Positions 21,882-28,793 of a stretch of DNA of 28,793 bases are shown piece after piece. The notes beneath the pieces were generated by a model, which did no database searches, had not been told where the DNA came from, and was given only the letters and a program-made list of their open reading frames with translations. How positions within the stretch are numbered: the stretch's first letter is position 1; every line of letters begins with the position of its first letter. The stretch is from a virus: the IMG/VR virus record IMGVR_UViG_3300030380_003232, positions 1 to 28,793 of that record; one strand, written 5' to 3'. Made by a program: the position numbers and the translations under genes.

Positions 21882-24800
21882 TGATCTATACTAAGAACAC
21901 AATACTTTCTTCTTCTGCACCTCAATATAATCAGAAACTATATAGCGACATTCCAACGTCAACGAGTTGGACAGATACATTGGCGGCTACTTTACAGTAT
22001 AACTATGCACCAATGATTAATGCTTACTACAATCGACAGACATATAATGATACAGAGCAAGGTGACTATATTCCTATGGAGAATATACCTGATGAGTATA
22101 TGGAGTTTAGAGATGATTTGATTCATGCAAAGAATCAGAACCATATGAATGATTTGATTGCTCAGATTGATGGTATGAGAAGAGTGAGGTCAAAGTTAGC
22201 TAATGCGTCATTATTCAATCAATTTACTGCTGGTTTGTTTGATCCTATTAATCTTGTTGCTTTACCTTTTGGCGGCCCAACTTATGGTATTGTTCGTTCT
22301 GGTCTTAGGGTTGGTACTGGTGTAGCGGCATTACAAGCTGGATTAGAAGTACCAAGACAAGCATTTGATCCAGTAGCAACTGTTGGCGAATCAGCAATGA
22401 ATGTTGGTGGTGCCTTTATTGTAGGTAATGCTCTTGGTGGACTGATAGCAGTTCCAATGACACAAAGAATAAATGCAATGACAAGAACTGCTCAAGAGAA
22501 TGAAGCGTTTTATAATGCTACACGACAAGTAAATGCAGAGCATATGGAGTTTCTAGGACAAAGAGAAACAAGAATCTTTCAACCTCTTGGTACTCCAATG
22601 AATAGATTGAATGATGAACAGATAGCAAATTTAGTTGATGCACGACAACTCGATGGAGAAACATTAGAAAATATAACTGGTGCTACTGATCCACAATTTG
22701 CATATAATAGACAGCAGTTTAATGATTTGTCATCAAGACAACAAGATGAATTATTAGAAAGCATATCAAGCGAAGCTCGATCAGAACAAGCAATCCGACA
22801 GCTGGAAACAACTGCTGGATTGGCAAAGACAAGAAATGACCTTGTGAAAAATTGGTTTACCGATTCTTTTGCTTGGAGGTTCATAACCACACCATTAAAA
22901 AGAACATTACAAAGTAAGTTTTCAGCCGAAACAAAAGAAGCGATGTTAAACTTAATTGGCGATGGAGGTCATTTTCTTGTTGGGATGAAGTATGGACAAG
23001 GTGGCAGACAATCTATTCATACAAAAGCGGCTACTTATCAAGGTGAATGGCTGAAGGTTCATAAGGAAAATTTAAAGATTTGGGGTGACTTTACCGGTCA
23101 AGGTGTTCCTATCGAAACAAAGATGGATTGGCATTTTGGTAAGAAACGATATGACCAATGGCTTGAAGATACTTGGAAGAAATCACAAGTTGATCCTGAA
23201 AATCTTACACAATATGAACAAAGACTTGTTGATTCTTGGAATAAGTTTTTTAAAAAGTGGGAACAGAGATTAAGGAAGTCAGGTGAGTTACCTGATAAAC
23301 TTTCATTACAAGATGAAGTGCGTAAACTTGATGGTGATTATAGAACATATAATGGCAAGCTCAGACGTATGATGAATCAGGCTAACTATGATCCAAGAAG
23401 TGATAAGGTTATTGCTCTTAAGAAATTAGTATACAAAGTTAAGCAAAATAGAAAGCAAGCTCGTATTAATCTTGATTCTATAGAGAGAGGATTTTTACCT
23501 AATAGAATGATGCGAGATAACTTTTTTCCGAGAATATGGAATGTAGAATATGTAAAACAAAATAGAGAAGCTCTTGCAGAAAAACTTAGATTACACTTTC
23601 GCAACAATCCAGAAACTGTGGTTTATGATAGTAATGAGATGGTATACACTACAACTCGTTTATCTACTCGAGAATCTGATATTGAAACAAGAGTACAAAA
23701 TGCAATAGATGCTATTGTGAATGAAAGTGATCCATTAGGACAAAACATTTTATCTTATGGTTCTGGTGTATCTTCTCATCTCAAACACCGACAACTTGAT
23801 ATACCAAATGGAGATGTTGCTGATTTTATAATGACAAATCCTATTCAGGTTATGCAAACATATACTCGTAGAACAGCGGCAAAGCATGAGTTTTTTAATA
23901 CTTATGGGTATCATGATCCTGAGATTGTTATTGGTAAGATTATAGATAAAGAGTTAGATGCTGGCAGATCTATTAAAGAAGTGAATAAACTGCGTAGAGA
24001 TTTTCTTGCGTCTTATGATCGAGTGGCGGCAACATCAATTAGAAATCCTGATACATACAGTATGACGTTTGCAAATGGATTGAAGGATCTAGCAACATTG
24101 AATTATCTTGGAAGTGCTGGGTTTGCGGCATTGCCTGATGCGGCAGTTACAATTATGCAAAGTGAAATGGGTCCATTATTTCAACAGTTGTTTAGTGTTC
24201 TTAATGATAGTCGAGTGCGTATGAACGCTATGGAAGTACAACAAGCTGGTGAAGGATTAGAAACTATAATGGCTGATGTTCACATGAGGATTATTGCAGA
24301 GGAAACTGCTAATCCTTTTGCTAATTCAAACTTTGAGAGATTGAGAAGAAAAGGACGCCATGTATTTTTTCAGTTAAATTTACTTGGACCATTAACAAGA
24401 ACATTCAAACAGTTTTCTAGTATGGCAAATAGTCATAATATTATTGAGTATTCTACAAAGTGGGCTGATGGTTCTATCACACAAAAGCAAAGAGATTTTC
24501 TTGTACGTCATGGTATTGGAGAAAAAGAAGCAAAGTTAATAGATTCTCAAAGAGAAGAAAATATTAAGATTACTGATAGAGTTGGTTATGAGGATGCAAA
24601 GTTTTTACAAACACAAAATGTTCATAGACAATTAAACGAAGCACTTAATGCAACTCCTGAATCTAGAACTGCTACACAAGAAGCTTATATATCTGATCTA
24701 AGTTCAAGAGATAGAGAACTTATTACTAATTTAGAACCTGATGATTTAAGATTTGAAGATTTTGTTGAAAGAAAATTTCCGTTTATGTTAGATACATCAA

Positions 24801-25774
24801 ATAGAAATGCTAGTATTTTTAATCAAGAAGAATTGCAACAATTTATACAAAGAAGTCAAGAACCTGATTTCGATCCAGTATCAGAAGGTTTACGAGTGCC
24901 CTCTGATCAAGAAATAAAAAGATATAAAAATGCTTATAGTCTTGATGGCTCTCCAAAATTTATGGAAGAGGGAGCTGGTATGCAGAAAAGTGAGAAAGGT
25001 TTTTGGTATGCTAACTCTGATTCTTGGACAAATGATGAAGCTTTAACAGTATTTCGTAGAGCATTAAATATGTCTGTTAGTAATAATGTATTGATGGGAA
25101 CACCAGCAGATAAACCAATAGCAGTTGATGGTGTATTCTATATTCCTATGCGTGTTGCAAGAATGGCTGGTATGCAAGAAGATCCTCGAGTGTTGGGGTA
25201 TGCTCGAATAGAACAACCATTGATGGCATTACCATTTCAGTTTTATTCTTATGCGTTTGCGGCGGCAAACAAGATTACTGGATTGTATGCACAAGGAGCA
25301 GTTACAAATAGACTGACTGGTGTGGTAACTATGATGGGATTAGCCTATATGGGTATGCAATTAAAGTATATGAACAATCCTTATGTACTAGAGAATATGT
25401 CACTTGAAGATAAGATTGCTCGATCTTTTGATATGTCAGGATTGGCGGCAATCTATAGTGATTTATTCTATACTTCATTACATACATCACTAGCATTAGG
25501 TGGACCAGATATTGGAATGGGTGTTATTAGTCCAAAGTATAGGCAAGAAAAGGATTATATTGACGCTGTAACGATGCCTATGGGTGCTGGAGTAGGCATT
25601 GGAACTGATTTAGTAAGAAGTGCTGGATCGTTTGTAATGGGTGACTACGGAGAGGGTTCTAAAGATTTTATTAGCAATTTACCTTATATGAGGTTATGGT
25701 TTTTAAAAGATTTGGTGAATGATATGACAAGATCAATTTCAGATGGCTTCGGTGCAAATAGATATGGGGGTTAA
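21881..25774 (+). CDS. internal virion protein D-like (T7 gp16-like)
   Basis: The 1297-residue protein is the largest of the window and stands in the gp16 position. Residues about 105-200 contain a hydrophobic, Gly/Ala-rich region (FTAGLFDPINLVALPFGG ... GGAFIVGNALGGLIAVP) as in related proteins, and a second lies near the C-terminus (LMALPFQFYSYAFAAANKIT, TGVVTMMGLAYMGMQLKY). The middle is charged and helical. I see no lytic transglycosylase SLT motif at the N-terminus, unlike T7 gp16. It should extend the ejection channel through the inner membrane. Confidence 0.82.
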   Translation: MIYTKNTILSSSAPQYNQKLYSDIPTSTSWTDTLAATLQYNYAPMINAYYNRQTYNDTEQGDYIPMENIPDEYMEFRDDLIHAKNQNHMNDLIAQIDGMRRVRSKLANASLFNQFTAGLFDPINLVALPFGGPTYGIVRSGLRVGTGVAALQAGLEVPRQAFDPVATVGESAMNVGGAFIVGNALGGLIAVPMTQRINAMTRTAQENEAFYNATRQVNAEHMEFLGQRETRIFQPLGTPMNRLNDEQIANLVDARQLDGETLENITGATDPQFAYNRQQFNDLSSRQQDELLESISSEARSEQAIRQLETTAGLAKTRNDLVKNWFTDSFAWRFITTPLKRTLQSKFSAETKEAMLNLIGDGGHFLVGMKYGQGGRQSIHTKAATYQGEWLKVHKENLKIWGDFTGQGVPIETKMDWHFGKKRYDQWLEDTWKKSQVDPENLTQYEQRLVDSWNKFFKKWEQRLRKSGELPDKLSLQDEVRKLDGDYRTYNGKLRRMMNQANYDPRSDKVIALKKLVYKVKQNRKQARINLDSIERGFLPNRMMRDNFFPRIWNVEYVKQNREALAEKLRLHFRNNPETVVYDSNEMVYTTTRLSTRESDIETRVQNAIDAIVNESDPLGQNILSYGSGVSSHLKHRQLDIPNGDVADFIMTNPIQVMQTYTRRTAAKHEFFNTYGYHDPEIVIGKIIDKELDAGRSIKEVNKLRRDFLASYDRVAATSIRNPDTYSMTFANGLKDLATLNYLGSAGFAALPDAAVTIMQSEMGPLFQQLFSVLNDSRVRMNAMEVQQAGEGLETIMADVHMRIIAEETANPFANSNFERLRRKGRHVFFQLNLLGPLTRTFKQFSSMANSHNIIEYSTKWADGSITQKQRDFLVRHGIGEKEAKLIDSQREENIKITDRVGYEDAKFLQTQNVHRQLNEALNATPESRTATQEAYISDLSSRDRELITNLEPDDLRFEDFVERKFPFMLDTSNRNASIFNQEELQQFIQRSQEPDFDPVSEGLRVPSDQEIKRYKNAYSLDGSPKFMEEGAGMQKSEKGFWYANSDSWTNDEALTVFRRALNMSVSNNVLMGTPADKPIAVDGVFYIPMRVARMAGMQEDPRVLGYARIEQPLMALPFQFYSYAFAAANKITGLYAQGAVTNRLTGVVTMMGLAYMGMQLKYMNNPYVLENMSLEDKIARSFDMSGLAAIYSDLFYTSLHTSLALGGPDIGMGVISPKYRQEKDYIDAVTMPMGAGVGIGTDLVRSAGSFVMGDYGEGSKDFISNLPYMRLWFLKDLVNDMTRSISDGFGANRYGG

Positions 25775-25777
25775 TTT

Positions 25778-27310
25778 ATGACAATATCAGTATCAAATAA
25801 CACACCGAGAGTTTCATATACTGTTGCAGAAGGACAAACACAAACATCCTTTACAGTAAATTTTGAGTTTTTTGCAGAAGCAGATTTGAATGTTTATGTA
25901 GATGACACATTAAAAACATTAACTGCTAATTATACAGTATCAGGTGGCAATGGTTCTACTGGTGCTGTTGCTATAAGTGTTACTGGTGCAACTGGTGGAT
26001 CAACTGTTGTTATTACTAGAGATATTGCTCTTGAGAGAACAACTGACTTCCCAACTCAAGGTGCTTTTAATATTACTTCTCTTAATACAGAGCTAGATAA
26101 ACTTGTTGCTATTGATGCAGATGTTGATGATACAATAAGCAGATCTATTAGACTACAAGATCAAGACGCTACAGCATCTATGGAGCTACCTCTCAAAGCA
26201 TCAAGAGTAGGCACAGTATTAGGATTTAATGCAACTACTGGTGCAGTAGAAGCTGGACCAAATATAACTGCTGTTCAAAGTTTAGCTGATGTAACAACAT
26301 CTATAAATCTACTAGGTACTTCTGCTGTGGTAGAAGACATGGGATTACTTGCTACGTCAGCAGTTATAGAAGATATGGGATTATTGGCTACATCGAGCAA
26401 CATATCTGCTATGGCATTATTGGGAACAAGTGATGTTGTTGCTGATATGGCATTGCTTGGTACATCTGCTGTTGTAGAGGATATGGGATTTCTTGGAACA
26501 TCTGCAAATGTAACGGCAATGGCAAACTTAGGAACATCTACTGTTGTAGGTCACATGGCGGCACTCAACGCATCAGGTGTTATATCAAACATATCAACTG
26601 TTGCTACTGATATTTCTAATGTAAATACAGTTGCATCAAATGTATCAGGCATAAATGATTTTGCGGCTCGATATAGAGTAGCGTCATCTGAACCAAGTTC
26701 TTCTCTTGACGTTGGTGATTTGCTTTTTGATACTACAGCTAACCAGTTGAAGGTATATAAGTCTGGTGGCTGGGAAGTGGCAAGTGCGTTTGGTAATTTA
26801 TCATCAGATACAACTCCAGAACTTGGTGGTAACTTAGATGTATTAACGCATAGTATTGTATCATCGAGTGATAGAAACATAGCCATAACACCAAATGGTG
26901 CTGGTGTAGTTAGACTTGATGGCAATGTCGATATATCAACTGGTGCTATAGATTTAAAGAATAGCGGTACACAATCTTATATTAGATTTTATTGCGAAAG
27001 TTCTAATGCTCATTATGCACAACTTCAAGCACCAGCTCACTCTGCATTTAGTGGTAATATAACTCTTACGATGCCAGCTACTACTGGAACACTGGCTCTA
27101 ACATCACAGATTCCAACTGTACCGACTTCTGGTATAGCAAATGGTAATGTTGCTACATTTACAACTGGTGTAGCTGACGATGATTTCTTAAGAGTAAATG
27201 GTACATCGATTGAAGGTCGAAGTGCATCAGAATTATTGAGTGATATTGGAGCAACTACTGAAGCAACTGCTGAAGCTAATAGTGTTGCATTGGCTATAGC
27301 TTTGGGGTAA
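25778..27310 (+). CDS. tail fibre protein (T7 gp17-like N-terminus) with 12-residue repeats
   Basis: The 510-residue protein begins with the T7-type fibre attachment domain: SYTVAEGQTQTSFTVNFEFF (14-33), later TRDIALERTTDFPTQGAFNI, LNTELDKLVAIDADVDDTIS and RSIRL. A tandem repeat follows (about 178-273), then a 'iSTVAtDIsNVNTVAsNVsGI' helical part, a YRVASSEPSSSLDVGDLLFD segment, and a C-terminal part with 'GIANGNVATF' and 'DDDFLRVNGTSIEGRSASEL', which recur in marine fibres. It binds the host surface. The C-terminus looks short for a receptor-binding tip, so the following genes may supply it. Confidence 0.88.
   Translation: MTISVSNNTPRVSYTVAEGQTQTSFTVNFEFFAEADLNVYVDDTLKTLTANYTVSGGNGSTGAVAISVTGATGGSTVVITRDIALERTTDFPTQGAFNITSLNTELDKLVAIDADVDDTISRSIRLQDQDATASMELPLKASRVGTVLGFNATTGAVEAGPNITAVQSLADVTTSINLLGTSAVVEDMGLLATSAVIEDMGLLATSSNISAMALLGTSDVVADMALLGTSAVVEDMGFLGTSANVTAMANLGTSTVVGHMAALNASGVISNISTVATDISNVNTVASNVSGINDFAARYRVASSEPSSSLDVGDLLFDTTANQLKVYKSGGWEVASAFGNLSSDTTPELGGNLDVLTHSIVSSSDRNIAITPNGAGVVRLDGNVDISTGAIDLKNSGTQSYIRFYCESSNAHYAQLQAPAHSAFSGNITLTMPATTGTLALTSQIPTVPTSGIANGNVATFTTGVADDDFLRVNGTSIEGRSASELLSDIGATTEATAEANSVALAIALG
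26309..26596 (+). repeat. eight 36-base tandem units in the tail fibre gene
   Basis: The units encode LLGTSAVVEDMG, LLATSAVIEDMG, LLATSSNISAMA, LLGTSDVVADMA, LLGTSAVVEDMG, FLGTSANVTAMA, NLGTSTVVGHMA and ALNASGVISNIS. Units 1 and 5 are identical as protein but differ in DNA; the last unit is decayed. The period of 12 with Leu and Met/Ile at fixed places suggests a repeated turn of a triple-stranded fibre shaft or coiled stem. Copy number could vary by recombination. Confidence 0.85.
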
Positions 27311-27322
27311 AGGAGATTTATT

Positions 27323-27670
27323 ATGGCAAATACATTTAAGACAGTAACAAAAGCTGGGGTAACATCGGAAGATGTTATTTATACTGTGGCAAGTAGCACA
27401 ACTACTGTGGTGCTTGGTCTAATGCTTGGAAATACAACTACAGGACAGATTACAGCAACAGTTACATTGAACTCAGATACATCAGCTAGGGCTGGTGCAA
27501 ACGATGAAGCAAACCAAGCGGTCGAGTTAGTTACAAATGCGCCTATACCAGCTGGTTCATCACTTGAGATGTTATCTGGCAACAAGGTCGTATTGGAAAC
27601 AACTGACGAGATAAAGGTTACGGCTACTGGCGCAACAGATGTAGCTCTCAGCATTATGGAGATAACATAA
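27323..27670 (+). CDS. small beta-rich tail-associated protein
   Basis: The 115-residue protein (MANTFKTVTKAGVTSEDVIY ... VVLGLMLGNTTTGQITATVT ... APIPAGSSLEMLSGNKVVLE ... ATDVALSIMEIT) has a clear pattern of a beta-sandwich common after fibre genes in marine phages. Its exact role is unknown; it probably decorates or joins the fibres. AAAGGAG precedes ATG 27323 by seven bases. It overlaps the next gene by one base (TAATG). Confidence 0.72.
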   Translation: MANTFKTVTKAGVTSEDVIYTVASSTTTVVLGLMLGNTTTGQITATVTLNSDTSARAGANDEANQAVELVTNAPIPAGSSLEMLSGNKVVLETTDEIKVTATGATDVALSIMEIT

Positions 27671-28299
27671 TGCCCTATCTAGGAAACGAAGTAGCACCTC
27701 TTGTTCAGGCACTAGAGGGCAAAGAACTCAAGCTCGATAGCGATGGTGATAGCAGTATCCAAGCGATTACTGATGATACTGTGGTTTTCAAAACGAATGG
27801 CTCTAATCGTTGGACACTTAACTCTTCTGGTAACTTATTCCCAGCATCAACGTCACAAGGCATAGTTCTTGGTGCAACGTCTGATACATCGGCAAATCGG
27901 CTTGAAGACTTTGAACAAGGAACATTTACACCACTAATCGTAGGAACTTCATCTGCTGGGGACTATAGTAACAAAACTCAAATTGGAAGATATCAAAAAA
28001 TTGGTAGGAATGTATATTGTTTTTTACTGTTTAATGGTAGCTCAGGCACAGGGTCAGGCAATGTGAAAATTACTGGACTTCCTTTTATTATTGCTTCTGG
28101 AACTGGTGGTGTTACGGCTATACAGTATAACAATAATTTTGATTTACCAACTGGTGCTAATACTCCAATGTTATATCTAGACCCTGGAACTAGCTATGCC
28201 ACAACAAGGTGTAACATGGATGCTGCATCACATACACCCCTCCCTTATCCTTCTACTTCAAATTATCTAAGATGTAATTTTTTCTACGAAACAGTTTAA
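27670..28299 (+). CDS. putative tail fibre / receptor-binding-region protein
   Basis: A 209-residue protein. The N-terminal part MPYLGNEVAPLVQALEGKEL, then FKTNGSNRWTLNSSGNLFPA and NRLEDFEQGTFTPLIVG, is a pattern seen in marine phage fibres ('LdDYEEGTWTP' type), where it joins shaft to tip. The later part, IGRYQKIGRNVYCFLLFNGS, is the usual jelly-roll-like end of such proteins. Codon use changes from fairly GC-balanced in the first ~280 bases to more AT-rich afterwards, suggesting a mosaic gene. Function: probably a receptor-binding or fibre-tip subunit (inference). Confidence 0.65.
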   Translation: MPYLGNEVAPLVQALEGKELKLDSDGDSSIQAITDDTVVFKTNGSNRWTLNSSGNLFPASTSQGIVLGATSDTSANRLEDFEQGTFTPLIVGTSSAGDYSNKTQIGRYQKIGRNVYCFLLFNGSSGTGSGNVKITGLPFIIASGTGGVTAIQYNNNFDLPTGANTPMLYLDPGTSYATTRCNMDAASHTPLPYPSTSNYLRCNFFYETV

Positions 28300-28311
28300 T
28301 GGAGATAAAAA

Positions 28312-28563
28312 ATGACAATAACTAAAGAAACAATAGAAGATAAAATTGAAGTCGTAGGTGACTTTAAGCATATACAAGTTCAAACAAAGACCATAATTAA
28401 AGAGGATGGAGTTGAAATATCACGTTCCTTTCATCGCCATGTTGTAGCACCAGATGATGACAGCACAAACGAGAGTGCAGATGTAAAAGCAATGGTGGCA
28501 CAGTTTCATACAGATGCAGTTAAAAAAGCATACGCTGACCATATAGCAGAACAGGAAAAATGA
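28312..28563 (+). CDS. small conserved tail-region protein
   Basis: The 83-residue acidic protein shows the blocks DKIEVVGDFKHIQVQTKTII, EDGVEISRSFHRHVVAPDDD and FHTDAVKKAYADHIAEQEK, all recurrent in small proteins next to phage fibre genes ('ieDkIEvvg.fk.iQVr..t.i.EdG.e.sRsfHR'). Its function is not established; an assembly or chaperone role is a guess. GGAG lies eight bases before ATG 28312. Confidence 0.68.
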   Translation: MTITKETIEDKIEVVGDFKHIQVQTKTIIKEDGVEISRSFHRHVVAPDDDSTNESADVKAMVAQFHTDAVKKAYADHIAEQEK

Positions 28564-28564
28564 T

Positions 28565-28793
28565 ATGCCATACATAGGACGAACATTAGGACAAGGCACA
28601 CGTTCACGATTTCTGTATACAGCTACGGCTGGACAGACTACGTTTTCGGGTTCTGATAGTCAAAGCAATACTCTCGCCTACAGTGATAATAATGGGGTCG
28701 ATTGTTTTCAGAATGGGGTCTTGCTCAAGGGTGGTGGCGCAGACTACACAGCTACCTCTGGAACGTCAGTAGTCTTAACAACTGGTGCGTCTG
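28565..28793 (+). CDS. tail fibre-like protein, 5' part (runs off the window)
   Basis: ATG 28565, one base after the preceding stop, opens a frame that is not closed by the end of the window: MPYIGRTLGQGTRSRFLYTA, then AGQTTFSGSDSQSNTLAYSD and FQNGVLLKGGGADYTATSG. This is the known N-terminus of small marine fibre proteins ('YtAtagQTtFsG.D..G.tLaY..g.vdVf.NGvlL..g.DyTAtsGtsvvL'). It probably attaches to the tail and bears a variable tip that is missing here. Its codons are less AT-rich than those of the structural genes. Confidence 0.8.
   Translation, partial: MPYIGRTLGQGTRSRFLYTATAGQTTFSGSDSQSNTLAYSDNNGVDCFQNGVLLKGGGADYTATSGTSVVLTTGAS

Noticed and set aside
22579-22890. A 103-codon minus-strand frame inside the gp16-like gene, and similar antisense frames at 26551-26925 and 27379-27654.
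   Set aside because: All lie opposite well-supported structural genes, lack start signals and show compositional mirror patterns of the sense gene.

Overview
The window reads as part of the genome of a tailed phage with T7-like (podovirus) architecture, probably from a marine or other aquatic setting. It is A+T-rich, its genes are packed with 1-20 base overlaps, and the right 22 kb carry the podovirus morphogenesis order: terminase small subunit, terminase large subunit, portal (head-tail connector), scaffold, major capsid protein, tail tubular A and B, three internal virion proteins and tail fibres. Several small proteins (at 7683, 8916, 9083, 9322, 11049, 27323, 28312) resemble families I know mainly from uncultured marine phages. 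The host cannot be read from the sequence; an AT-rich marine alphaproteobacterium is only a guess.

Layout. (1) 1-1245, rightward: a small basic protein, a holin-like membrane protein, an M15-type endolysin and a possible small gene, i.e. the end of a late/lysis block. (2) 1202-6597, leftward: an early operon with a single-stranded DNA-binding protein, an ERF annealing protein, a YqaJ-type exonuclease, a Hjc-like PD-(D/E)XK resolvase, several small winged-helix/HTH-like proteins and several unknowns. It ends in an intrinsic-terminator-like hairpin just past the SSB gene. (3) 6598-6806: a divergent control region with a candidate rightward promoter and an interrupted small reading frame. (4) 6807-9522: terminase small subunit, about 510 bases with strong RNA-like hairpins and no convincing gene, then six small, mostly Lys/Arg-rich genes. 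(5) 9519-25774: packaging, head, tail-tube and ejection proteins. (6) 25778-28793: tail fibre with a 12-residue tandem repeat, followed by small fibre-associated proteins; the last gene runs off the window.

The left operon supplies recombination and repair (exonuclease resection, ERF annealing, SSB, junction resolution). The right operon builds the particle and packages DNA, and the genes at the left edge release it. No DNA polymerase, primase, helicase, RNA polymerase, integrase, tRNA, CRISPR array or insertion sequence was found.

The most unusual signals are a near-identical translation-start cassette in front of eight leftward genes; clustering of the palindrome CTCGAG in that same operon; a GC-rich structured element directly after the terminase small subunit stop, with a +1-frame extension; a 12-codon mini-cistron between scaffold and the GNAT-like gene; and repeated TTGA stop/start couplings that use TTG starts.
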